DNA of 64,000 nucleotides. Source: Shewanella glacialimarina. GTDB lineage: Bacteria > Pseudomonadota > Gammaproteobacteria > Enterobacterales > Shewanellaceae. The position numbers and the translations under genes were made by a program. Position 1 is the stretch's first letter, and every line of letters starts with the position of its first letter. The stretch is taken from the NCBI RefSeq assembly GCF_020511155.1, contig NZ_CP041216.1, positions 744,001-808,000 of the forward strand, in the 5' to 3' direction. Positions 55,996 to 64,000 of the stretch are shown here, in pieces. The notes beneath the pieces are model-generated. The model was given only the letters and a program-made list of their open reading frames with translations, searched no databases and was not told where the DNA came from.

Positions 55996-58920
55996 TTAGA
56001 AGCGTTGTTTGAATGAAGCATACAAGTAGCGACCAGGAATACGGTACGACGGATCGTAAGTATTAGCAAAGGCTGAGTATGCTAGTGGTGGCTCTTTATC
56101 GAATAGGTTACGAATACCTACAGATACAGTGCTCTCCCATGGCGTATTCCAACCCGCTTGAGTATCAAAATAAACTGTTGGAGATAGTTCATTTTCTGGT
56201 GCAGATACTTCAGTGGCAACCACTTCAGTAGTACCTGGTTTAAAGGCATAACTTGTTGCCATATTGTCAGGATTACTACATAAATCACGTAGTTCAGGTT
56301 GGTTTAAACCAGTTGCAACGGTAATAACGTTAGAACAGTTTTCGGTTTGCTTAGATAAGAACTGAGCCGTTACCGAAGCGAAGAAATCATCATTATTCCA
56401 ACCTAATGTTAAGTTAGATTTAACTCTGAACTCACTGCCGCCGCCTGATGCGCCAGGTGTCAACTTACCAACATAATTACCGTCTGAGATATTACCATCA
56501 ACGTTTACTTCACCACGATTTGGTTTACCTATGTCACCGGCATAATCAACATAAGTTGAGTCCCAGTTAACTTGCCATTCACCAATAGAAGTAGTGAACT
56601 GGTAAGTGACATTTAAGTCATAACCTTCGGTTTCAAGACCACCAACAAAGTTTTGAGATAATGCTAATAAGTTTGATATTTCACCTGGGTTACCATTTAA
56701 CGTGCCAACCATATCGCGGTTAATTAAACCACAATATTGGCTGATACCTTGGATGTAACAACGGTCAGCAATAGATTGCGCCGTGTTAGTACCAATAGCG
56801 TTCTCAATTTGTACGTTATACCAATCTAACGTTAAGCCTAGGTTTTCAATTTGACTAGGGTTATACACAAAGCCAAGAATTTTTGAAGTCGATGTTTCTG
56901 GTTGTAACTCTGGGTTACCACCCACTTTCGCGCGGAATTGTGGATCTTTTTGTTTAAACGATGGGCTTACGCCAGCGGCTAAACAGTTTGCACGCGTTTG
57001 CGCAGAGTTAGTATAAGCTACAGAGTCGATATCACATGGATCGGTAGCTGATGGGCGAGAATCATTTTGACCACTGTATAAGTTAGTTAACGATGGCGCA
57101 CGGAAACCGTCGCTAGTACTCGCGCGGAACATCAGGTCATCATTTGGTGAGTAAGTTAGTTTAAAGCTTGGGTTGGTTGTGTTACCAAAGTTTGAGTAAT
57201 CCGATACACGTACCGCAGCATTAAGCTCTATTTTCTTAATAAACGGTAGGTCTGCTAGAAGTGGAATAGCGGTTTCAGCAAATGCTTCCGATACCGAGAA
57301 ACCACCTTCAGTAGGTTGTGCCGCATTGTCACCTAATACTTGACCCGCAACGGTTAAAGGATCTGGTGAGTCATAACCTGCATGGCGTTGATATTCAACA
57401 CCTGCAACCATAGCTAGCATACCCGCTGGTAGCTCAACTATATCACCCCCAAGGCTGGCTCCATAGTTATGCAATGATTGCGACGCTAAGTTGCGAGGCG
57501 ATACTGAAATGTATTTAAGCATTTCAGGGGTAACACCGTCTGGACCACCAAAAATATTTAATGGCACACACGCTGCATCACCATTACAGGTTGCTACGCC
57601 ATTTGTAATGCTTGACGCACCTAATGCCTTTTTAACCTTGTTAGTATCAAAGAAACCATTTTTCAAGAATACAGAGCTGGTTTCAGAGAATGCGGCAAAT
57701 GCATCCCAGTAAAAAGAACGATCTGCCAGTTCAAAATCACCCTCAAGTCCACCACTTACACGCCATGTATCGACATCTGCAGAAAATGAGCGAGGTGCAA
57801 CGATAGGACGGAATGAACCGCCAATAATGTCTTGATCAAATGGGTTGTAAGTCGAATCTTTAGAAATCGCTAAACCGCCCATAGGTTGTGCAGCTAATTG
57901 TGCTTCAGAACTTCTTTTTGAGTACATTACATCTGCTTTAGCGGTTATATCATCACTTAACAGGTGAGCTGCTTGTAAGTATAAGCTAGTTGTTTCAGAA
58001 GGCTGTTGCACATAGTTTACTGGCGCAAAGTTATAACCGTCGTTAAGACGATCATACAGCCTAAAATCACCTACGCTGGTACAGTCTTGATTAGCAACAC
58101 AACCCTCTTTATTAGGGTCTAGCGTATACGAACCTTTAACGCCATCAACAGTAGCAGTATATTGTCCATAAGGTGTTGTTGGGCTTGCACGGCCACCAGA
58201 ACCAGAAATGTTAGCTGGAAGGTTATAAATAGGCACAGAAGAAATATCGCGTTCGCCACCCAAAATTTCTTGCTGTTGAGTGTAAGCTACGTTCATTAAA
58301 ATAGAGGTTTTTTCACCTTGACTACCTAAGGTAATAGAAGCCGTTTCTTGCTGGCCACCGCCTTGCTCGTAGCCGCCGATTGTGCCGGCAAATTCAGCGC
58401 CTTCAAAGTCATTACGAGTAATAACGTTAACCACACCACAGATTGCGTCCGTACCGTAGTTTGCTGCAGCGCCGTCTTTTAATATCTCAATACGCTCAAC
58501 CGCAGCTAATGGAATTGTTGATACGTCAACGTTACCACCTAATTGCGGGATCCAACGACGGCCATTAATTAACACGAGTGTTCTTGCTGAACCGCAGTTA
58601 CGTAAGCTAACCGTTGCCGCGCCACCTGTGTTGCCGTTGTTGGTTTGTAAACCTAGTGAAGCGCCGTTAGTCGACACTTCTTTTAGTAGGTTAGATAGAC
58701 TACTTAAACCAGAACGGTCAATATCTTCACGACTGATATTTAACAATGGTTGTGCGGTTTCTAAATCGGTACGTTTGATACGAGAACCAGTCACAGCGAT
58801 ACGTTCTACTTTATTGTTTGCGCCTTCTGCAACCTCTGCGGCATACACTATGCCCGAAGAAGAAACAGTTACACCAAGTAGTGCCATTTTAATTGCTAGC
58901 ACCATTTGTGTTTTTTTCAT
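55996..58920 (-). CDS. TonB-dependent outer-membrane receptor
   Basis: 974 residues from ATG 58920 (MKKTQMVLAIKMALLGVTVS), which has GGGAG nine bases upstream; the frame opens earlier at 58998. Signal peptide, then a plug domain: ERIAVTGSRIKRTDLETAQP, SLRNCGSARTLVLINGRRW, IPLAAVERIEILKDGAAANYGTDAICGVVNVITR. The barrel follows and ends in the aromatic YASFKQRF. Family members of this type in marine bacteria import peptides or carbohydrates; the ligand here cannot be told. Divergent from a CadC-like regulator with a phased operator array between. Confidence 0.93.
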   Translation of the reverse strand: MKKTQMVLAIKMALLGVTVSSSGIVYAAEVAEGANNKVERIAVTGSRIKRTDLETAQPLLNISREDIDRSGLSSLSNLLKEVSTNGASLGLQTNNGNTGGAATVSLRNCGSARTLVLINGRRWIPQLGGNVDVSTIPLAAVERIEILKDGAAANYGTDAICGVVNVITRNDFEGAEFAGTIGGYEQGGGQQETASITLGSQGEKTSILMNVAYTQQQEILGGERDISSVPIYNLPANISGSGGRASPTTPYGQYTATVDGVKGSYTLDPNKEGCVANQDCTSVGDFRLYDRLNDGYNFAPVNYVQQPSETTSLYLQAAHLLSDDITAKADVMYSKRSSEAQLAAQPMGGLAISKDSTYNPFDQDIIGGSFRPIVAPRSFSADVDTWRVSGGLEGDFELADRSFYWDAFAAFSETSSVFLKNGFFDTNKVKKALGASSITNGVATCNGDAACVPLNIFGGPDGVTPEMLKYISVSPRNLASQSLHNYGASLGGDIVELPAGMLAMVAGVEYQRHAGYDSPDPLTVAGQVLGDNAAQPTEGGFSVSEAFAETAIPLLADLPFIKKIELNAAVRVSDYSNFGNTTNPSFKLTYSPNDDLMFRASTSDGFRAPSLTNLYSGQNDSRPSATDPCDIDSVAYTNSAQTRANCLAAGVSPSFKQKDPQFRAKVGGNPELQPETSTSKILGFVYNPSQIENLGLTLDWYNVQIENAIGTNTAQSIADRCYIQGISQYCGLINRDMVGTLNGNPGEISNLLALSQNFVGGLETEGYDLNVTYQFTTSIGEWQVNWDSTYVDYAGDIGKPNRGEVNVDGNISDGNYVGKLTPGASGGGSEFRVKSNLTLGWNNDDFFASVTAQFLSKQTENCSNVITVATGLNQPELRDLCSNPDNMATSYAFKPGTTEVVATEVSAPENELSPTVYFDTQAGWNTPWESTVSVGIRNLFDKEPPLAYSAFANTYDPSYRIPGRYLYASFKQRF

Positions 58921-59031
58921 GTGGTAATACTCCCTGATAACCATTTTTATTTTTGTTGTTTGGGTCCAATGCACTTTCAATTGGCTTGCGCAGAGCATCT
59001 GTTAACGGAGTGTGACAAACAACAATCAAAA

Positions 59032-59079
59032 GGTGATTTTTTGGTGATTTTTGGTGATTAGATTGTGATATGTGGTGAT
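59032..59079. promoter_or_regulatory. Helically phased GGTGAT array
   Basis: GGTGAT or one variant (TGTGAT) starts at 59032, 59043, 59053, 59064 (variant) and 59074: spacings 11, 10, 11 and 10 bases, about one per helical turn. It lies about 110-160 bases upstream of the TonB receptor start. OmpR-type wHTH regulators bind such 10-11-base direct repeats, and the neighbouring gene encodes one. Confidence 0.6.
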
Positions 59080-59121
59080 TTTTGTTATTGATTTGCTATT
59101 ATCGCCGCCATTGTTAATTAT

Positions 59122-59151
59122 CTAAAAAAAAAGCGAGCACGTGGCTCGCTT
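59122..59151 (-). terminator. Intrinsic terminator on the minus strand in the divergent spacer
   Basis: Reading the minus strand, AAGCGAGC pairs with GCTCGCTT around five bases and is followed by nine T in all. No gene lies upstream on this strand, so it would end a short transcript starting between 59152 and 59321. Confidence 0.65.
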
Positions 59152-59321
59152 GAAAATATCCAGGCACAACAATAAAGATGGAACAGGTCAATTATTTTGT
59201 TTATCCATTGTTGACATGCGAGAGTAACAAATACGTAAACGAATATAATGAGTGAAAAGTGATTTATTACTGATTTCATATGATTTAACAAAGGATTGTT
59301 ATTGCACTAGGTGGCGACGGA

Positions 59322-61505
59322 ATGGATATGCTTTTAGCAAATAAAAATTATAAAATAAATAGCTTAACGTTAGATTTTTCAACACAAACACTCGCTTTAC
59401 ATGCGGATAAATTTGTCCAACTTAAGCCTCAATCATTTCAGTTACTGTACTATTTTTGCCGTAGTCATCATAAAATTGTCAATAGAGAAGAATTGATAAC
59501 TCATGTGTGGCAGAGCAGAATTGTCAGTGATAATGCCATTAATAGAGCGGTATCACAGTTGCGTGCAGTTATTGCGCAGTTAGATCCAAACATTGAATAC
59601 ATACAAACATTACCTCGTACAGGTTATCGCTTGTGTGTGAAGGTTGTTAAAGCAGAAAATCTAATGGCGTTCGAAAGTACACCACAACAGACATTAGAAA
59701 ACACTGTGCTTTCTCCTTTGGTATCGATATCAAATCCAACAGCTATATCAAACCCCACATCTATATCAAATTCAATATCTGTAGCAAATTCAACATCGGT
59801 TAGTATAGACAGTGAGCAAGCTGATAACCCATCCAACACAAAAAAACGTTTTATAACAAGCTTAATGTCACTGCTACTCGTTATAGGATCAATAACGGTA
59901 TTATCTGCATCATCAATTTCAACATGGTTAAATGGTAAAACTCAGCAATTAACCAGTGAGGCATATACTTACCTACCAGGTGCTGAATATGACACCAGTA
60001 CATCGCGAGATTGGGTTGTCTATATTAATAGAGATGGGCCTGAGTATACTGTCATTGCCAATAATAAGCATAACGAAAAACAAGCTGTTTTACATAAAAG
60101 TGCTGACACTATTCGTTTTCCTAAATTGTCGCCTAATCTAGAATATATGAGTGTTTTTTTGCGTAAAAATGAACGTTTAAACTTGAGAGGGTGCCAACTT
60201 AATGTGTTTGGTTTTCATTCTTTAGCCCTGTTAAAACAGTATCCATGCGGTTTGGGTAATGTGGTTAATCAACGTTGGATCAATAGCTCCACAATCCAAA
60301 TTGTGACAGCGACAGAAGACCAAGGCATCAGTACCATGACTGTTGATGTTAATTTACCTCAACAACCACCTAGTGTCAGTCGAGCATTTTCTGATGTGCA
60401 CTTAAAATTTATTAGCATTCAATTTTCACCTAGCGGTGATGAAATAGCGCTGCTGAGTCGTAATTTAATCAACAACCAAACGCAGTTAAATGTGTTTTCT
60501 AATTCATCATTAATCGCTCAACGCAGTATCATACTTCCTGGTGTAAACATTAATGCCGTACTTTGGTTAGATAATGGTAACTTTATGTGGTTAGAGTCTG
60601 GGCAGTTATTCACCACTGATTCAACAGGTATGGCTCGAACAGAAGTCGTAACCGACATAAAGGACATTACATTACTCAATGCTGTAGATGGCGATAATAT
60701 TTATGTTAGTCATGGTCAAACTCGCACTAATTTGATCAAGGTGGCAAGTGATGGTAAAGAGCAGCCGGTGGCAATATCATCGCGAGACGAATTTATGCCT
60801 GTTTTTTCTCATCATTCTGAACAGTTTATTTTTTTTAGTAATAGAACTGGAAGCAATGAAGTCTGGTTAAGTCGTAATGATAGTACCATTAGCAAAATAC
60901 CATTGCCGGAACAAGAACTATTAATAAAGCCAATACAATGGTCACCTGATGATTCACATATTGTGATGACGACCAAGCGCGCTATTGTGATTTATTCATT
61001 TGATGATGCTAATTTAACCGAAATCGATATGCTTAACTCACAACAAATCGGGTGGATAAATAATACAGAATTAGCTATTTTAAACGGCCAAAATAATAAT
61101 GAATTAACCTTTTATAATCTGAGTAACCATACTCAGAATGAGGTCGTCTTGCCCGCCTCTATTGCCCACTTTCAAATAGTGGATGAAAAATTATATTTCA
61201 GTCAGCATAACAGCAGCGACATCGGCGTATACAACTTAGCTACCCACAAAATTGACTATTTAGGCGTTGAGGCCAACAGCGGCCAAGGAATGTGGCAAAT
61301 AGAGAATGAGTTTCTTTACTACATGCCTATCAGTCAGGATAAATTGCATATAGAGAAATTGAATCTTAAAACGGGGATTAAGCAGCCTGTATATTATTTT
61401 AATATTACAGATGCACCTATTTTCTCGATTTCATCGTCACTCAATATTTTAATACAGCGGCAGATACGCGATGAATCCGATGTCAGTAAAATCTTGATGC
61501 ACTGA
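59322..61505 (+). CDS. CadC-like membrane-anchored transcriptional regulator
   Basis: 727 residues; ATG 59322 and ATG 59328 are both possible. Residues about 10-108 form an OmpR-type winged helix: FVQLKPQSFQLLYYFCRSHH, VNREELITHVWQS, DNAINRAVSQLR and YIQTLPRTGYRL. A Ser/Asn repeat follows at about 134-165 (ISNPTAISNPTSISNS). A single membrane helix lies at about 177-198 (SLMSLLLVIGSITVLSASSI). The 520-residue periplasmic part resembles a TolB/WD40-like beta-propeller (FSPSGDEIALLSR, WSPDDSHIVMTTK). It probably senses a periplasmic signal and controls the divergent TonB receptor gene. Confidence 0.85.
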   Translation: MDMLLANKNYKINSLTLDFSTQTLALHADKFVQLKPQSFQLLYYFCRSHHKIVNREELITHVWQSRIVSDNAINRAVSQLRAVIAQLDPNIEYIQTLPRTGYRLCVKVVKAENLMAFESTPQQTLENTVLSPLVSISNPTAISNPTSISNSISVANSTSVSIDSEQADNPSNTKKRFITSLMSLLLVIGSITVLSASSISTWLNGKTQQLTSEAYTYLPGAEYDTSTSRDWVVYINRDGPEYTVIANNKHNEKQAVLHKSADTIRFPKLSPNLEYMSVFLRKNERLNLRGCQLNVFGFHSLALLKQYPCGLGNVVNQRWINSSTIQIVTATEDQGISTMTVDVNLPQQPPSVSRAFSDVHLKFISIQFSPSGDEIALLSRNLINNQTQLNVFSNSSLIAQRSIILPGVNINAVLWLDNGNFMWLESGQLFTTDSTGMARTEVVTDIKDITLLNAVDGDNIYVSHGQTRTNLIKVASDGKEQPVAISSRDEFMPVFSHHSEQFIFFSNRTGSNEVWLSRNDSTISKIPLPEQELLIKPIQWSPDDSHIVMTTKRAIVIYSFDDANLTEIDMLNSQQIGWINNTELAILNGQNNNELTFYNLSNHTQNEVVLPASIAHFQIVDEKLYFSQHNSSDIGVYNLATHKIDYLGVEANSGQGMWQIENEFLYYMPISQDKLHIEKLNLKTGIKQPVYYFNITDAPIFSISSSLNILIQRQIRDESDVSKILMH

Positions 61506-61706
61506 AAATAGTGCCGTCGACTTTAACTGAATTTTATATCTGAATGGTTTATTGATGAGTTTCATCTGCTTTCAAGAGATATTATAGAGGGCATATTTTT
61601 GATGAATAGCACCTCAAGTGGTAATTTTCTAAACCATTTTTTATAATTTTTCGTACTTAGATTGTATTGTTTATTATGCCAATAATGAAGTTAGAAAGGA
61701 CTAAAC

Positions 61707-62129
61707 ATGATCATAGCTTGCCCCCATTGCGATACTTTAAATCGCGTGCCACAGGATCGCCTTGAACAACAACCTACTTGCGGTAAGTGTAAGCAAAGCC
61801 TATTTGTGGGCGAGCCGATGGAGCTTACTGCGGCTAACTTTAGATACCATGCGAACAAATCAGAATTGCCATTAGTGGTCGACTTTTGGGCCAGCTGGTG
61901 CGGTCCTTGTAAAAGCTTTGCCCCAGTATTTACTCAAGCAGCTAAAACATGGGAGCCCACATTTCGCTTTGGTAAACTTAACACAGAAGAGCAACAAGCA
62001 TTAGCCGCTCAATTTAATATCCGATCTATCCCAACCTTAATGGTCTTCAAGCAAGGCAAAATAATTGCACAGCAATCAGGTGCCATGCCAGCATCATCAT
62101 TCAACCAATGGCTAGAGTCAGTAAAATAG
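61707..62129 (+). CDS. trxC: Thioredoxin 2 (zinc-ribbon thioredoxin)
   Basis: 140 residues. N-terminal zinc ribbon CPHC at 5-8 and CGKC at 25-28, then a thioredoxin domain with active site WCGPC (LVVDFWASWCGPCKSF) and cis-proline region IRSIPTLMVFKQG. Cytosolic reductant of protein disulfides, typically made under oxidative stress. AGAAAGGA precedes the ATG. Stands alone with a terminator after it. Confidence 0.96.
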   Translation: MIIACPHCDTLNRVPQDRLEQQPTCGKCKQSLFVGEPMELTAANFRYHANKSELPLVVDFWASWCGPCKSFAPVFTQAAKTWEPTFRFGKLNTEEQQALAAQFNIRSIPTLMVFKQGKIIAQQSGAMPASSFNQWLESVK

Positions 62130-62171
62130 GCTTTTAGGTTTTTGATAGGCCAATATTGAGATAATCATAAA

Positions 62172-62198
62172 CGCGACAATAAGATGTCGCGCTTTGTT
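62172..62198 (+). terminator. Probable terminator after trxC
   Basis: CGCGACA pairs with TGTCGCG around six bases, followed by CTTTGTTAT. Confidence 0.6.
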
Positions 62199-62217
62199 AT
62201 GGCTAATCTAGTTCAGG

Positions 62218-62423
62218 TTAGTCATTCTCGCTGTGGCCGTAACTTAATACTCGGGTAATTTGCCACTTATCGTCAACCTTGTGCCAAACCATCACAAACT
62301 TAGCTTTACCTTCACATTCATTCGTCTTACTTTGACAAAAAATGTGCACCCCTTCAGTGATGGCGCCAAAGTCCTTAATCGAATGTACCTTAAAAGTCCC
62401 CTCAACCAGTTTTCGGCTGTATT
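62218..62423 (-). pseudogene. C-terminal remnant of a DUF4440/NTF2-like gene
   Basis: The minus strand has 67 open codons ending at 62218 (TAA) with no start; the frame is stopped just upstream. The text KAKFVMVWHKVDDKWQITRV then LSYGHSEND is a typical C-terminus of SnoaL/DUF4440 NTF2-like proteins, so this is a truncated gene. Confidence 0.7.
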
Positions 62424-62720
62424 AACATTATCTTAAGCCACTATAGATTTCACATCGATAAACCGTCTTATTTGTTAGATATGCCATGTTCGGTCAAGTC
62501 GCTTGCTGAAAGTTAGGTTTATTCATGTCATAAATGCTTCTCTACCAGGATGTTAGTTAATGATTTTAATACAGAATAATATTAGAAGGTTCACGTTAAA
62601 TAATCTTGACTATAGTCATAACGCTTGCAAGTCATTGTGAGCAATATGCAGGCTATGCATATGAAGAGGCTGGTTACTACCTAAGGGCAATCAGTGATAA
62701 TTTACATAAAGGAATATAGT

Positions 62721-64000
62721 ATGAATAGATTCTCTAAAAGGAATATAAGCTCATTAGTCAGTAGCTTAGTGTTGTGCGTATCGGGCACCAGTATTGCCCA
62801 AGCTAACCAAGCAGCATATGAAAAAACAGGGTCAGTGGCTATGGCGGATATAGCCAAGAGTAAATTAACTGCTCCAGCTGGATTTAATTGCAGTGCAGAT
62901 GCCAGTTGGTTTACAACACCTAGCTTGCCTGCGGAAGTGAAACAAAGTAATGGTCCTGGGGACAGTTCTTTTTGCGACTTTTATCAGTTTTCCTGGCAAA
63001 CCTTTAGTTACTTAATGGCAAAGTCAAAAACGAATCCAGATGTGCTCAACTTTCAAGATACCAGTCAATTTAATGAACTTGAAGTGAATACTGATGGTAC
63101 CCCAGCCAATTCCTGTGATGATAAGCATGACTCACATGTGCTATTTATTCGCTCAACAAAACCACAAGAAAACGGCACCACTTTTACGATCCCTGAGCGT
63201 ATAGGCCAAGCTGGTGGAGGCGCTACTATTTACGATCAAAATGAAAACGTTGTCTATTATGATGTTCGTTTTAGTAAAAACATGTGTGATGTAAAGGCTA
63301 TACAGCAAAAGCAGAATTTTCCTGGTGGAACCACTGAGCTTAAAACCGCCTGGAAAGTGCTTGGCGCCAATGATGACCCAAGTAAATTCATCACTATGGA
63401 TGCCAACATTACGCCGGTTAAAGCAGACCAAAAGGACAGCAAAACCACTCAGCTGGGGATGGTGGGCTTTCATGTAGCTGTCGCGACCCCTAATCACCCT
63501 GAGTTTATTTGGGCCACCTTTGAGCATAAACAAAACTCGCCAGACTGTACCTTGCCCGAGTCGACCACTGATTGGTCTTTTGCAAGTCAAGCCTGTACGG
63601 CTAGCTTAAAAGATAACAAGGCAAATTGTGATTTTAATAACCCAACTAAACAAACGGACATCACTGGCGCAGCAACAGAAATTTGTCGTATGTATCCTTA
63701 TGGTTCGTCACTTGGGGATGCAAATTTTGATGAAAATACCGGTTCGATTAAAACCCTTAATGCTAACGTACAGCCGTATTTAACGGGTGATTTTAAAGTA
63801 TTGGCAAACTACTTTAATGTGGGGGCTTTGTGGGTAAGTGACATTACTGAGGGCTCTTATATTACCCCCACAAACGGTCAGCCAGTGTCGCAGATTGGTA
63901 ATCAAAGGGGGTCACTAAGACTCGCTAATACGGTGGCTGAAACTGAATATCAAGATGTAAATACCGCAGCTATAAATCTTAATCCAGATCAAAAAAATCT
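62721..64000 (+). CDS. Secreted protein of unknown function, 3' end outside window
   Basis: Starts at ATG 62721 with AAAGGA eight bases upstream and is open to the window end (426 codons). A signal peptide (MNRFSKRNISSLVSSLVLCV, cleavage near AQANQ) predicts export. Recognisable segments: FCDFYQFSWQTFSYLMAKS, ELKTAWKVLG, LGMVGFHVAVATPNHPEFIW and ATFEH. This pattern occurs in secreted bacterial proteins sometimes annotated as cytochrome-like; no CxxCH heme motif is visible in the part present, which may lie in the missing C-terminus. Several Cys residues suggest disulfides. The 298 bases upstream (62424-62720) contain no other gene. Confidence 0.75.
   Translation, partial: MNRFSKRNISSLVSSLVLCVSGTSIAQANQAAYEKTGSVAMADIAKSKLTAPAGFNCSADASWFTTPSLPAEVKQSNGPGDSSFCDFYQFSWQTFSYLMAKSKTNPDVLNFQDTSQFNELEVNTDGTPANSCDDKHDSHVLFIRSTKPQENGTTFTIPERIGQAGGGATIYDQNENVVYYDVRFSKNMCDVKAIQQKQNFPGGTTELKTAWKVLGANDDPSKFITMDANITPVKADQKDSKTTQLGMVGFHVAVATPNHPEFIWATFEHKQNSPDCTLPESTTDWSFASQACTASLKDNKANCDFNNPTKQTDITGAATEICRMYPYGSSLGDANFDENTGSIKTLNANVQPYLTGDFKVLANYFNVGALWVSDITEGSYITPTNGQPVSQIGNQRGSLRLANTVAETEYQDVNTAAINLNPDQKN

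Noticed and set aside
63153-63590. 145-codon minus-strand ORF
   Set aside because: It is antisense to the secreted protein gene that has a signal peptide, ribosome binding site and family-like motifs.

Overview
The window reads as chromosome of a marine gammaproteobacterium, most probably Shewanella. This rests on the fixed order zapA - 6S RNA - fau, the ygfB-ubiH-ubiI and gcvT-gcvH-gcvP runs, a MetJ-type site before metY, the aceA / LysR / glcB glyoxylate block, and a large TonB receptor beside a CadC-like regulator. Species was not determined. I see no rRNA, tRNA, CRISPR array or prophage structure. Starts were adjusted where a ribosome binding site clearly favours an internal codon.

Layout. 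1-5900: a truncated DUF4892-type gene, a LuxR-type regulator, a 700-base spacer with a TTAACC hexamer tandem repeat, two tandem GYF_2 genes, a PotD-like binding protein and a DUF72 protein. 6100-15500: a divergent class A PBP-like protein, Mn-pyrophosphatase, a VOC protein, a bacterial voltage-gated sodium channel, AzlCD, FolM and MetY. 15600-25400: core block of fau, 6S RNA, zapA, ygfB, ubiH, ubiI and the glycine cleavage genes.

25400-30900 is an AT-rich accessory island placed after gcvP. It lies among three near-identical copies of one terminator and dispersed intergenic repeats. It carries two modules. The first is three overlapping genes (membrane protein, secreted cysteine protein, cytosolic protein). 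The second is a 43-aa ORF, a RelE/ParE-like small protein, a 37-aa polar peptide, a hairpin, a radical SAM protein with a B12-binding-like N-terminus, and an overlapping thymidylate-kinase-like gene. This second module is the best candidate for an undescribed system: either RiPP-like peptide maturation, or radical SAM plus nucleotide kinase chemistry reminiscent of viperin/CMPK2.

30900-39800: a membrane protein with a possible winged-helix tail, a POT peptide transporter, a DUF5694 protein, a RAYT transposase with perfect 16-bp inverted repeats, and a Hachiman-like defence pair (hamA, hamB). Here hamB is split by an apparent one-base frameshift. A NERD-domain membrane protein follows. 40100-46700: an AraC/GyrI-like regulator, then the glyoxylate shunt (aceA, LysR regulator, glcB). 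46700-64000: chemoreceptor, exported catalase-peroxidase, PAS-GGDEF cyclase, CBS protein, porin, TonB receptor and CadC-like regulator separated by a helically phased GGTGAT array, thioredoxin 2, a gene remnant, and a secreted protein running off the right edge.
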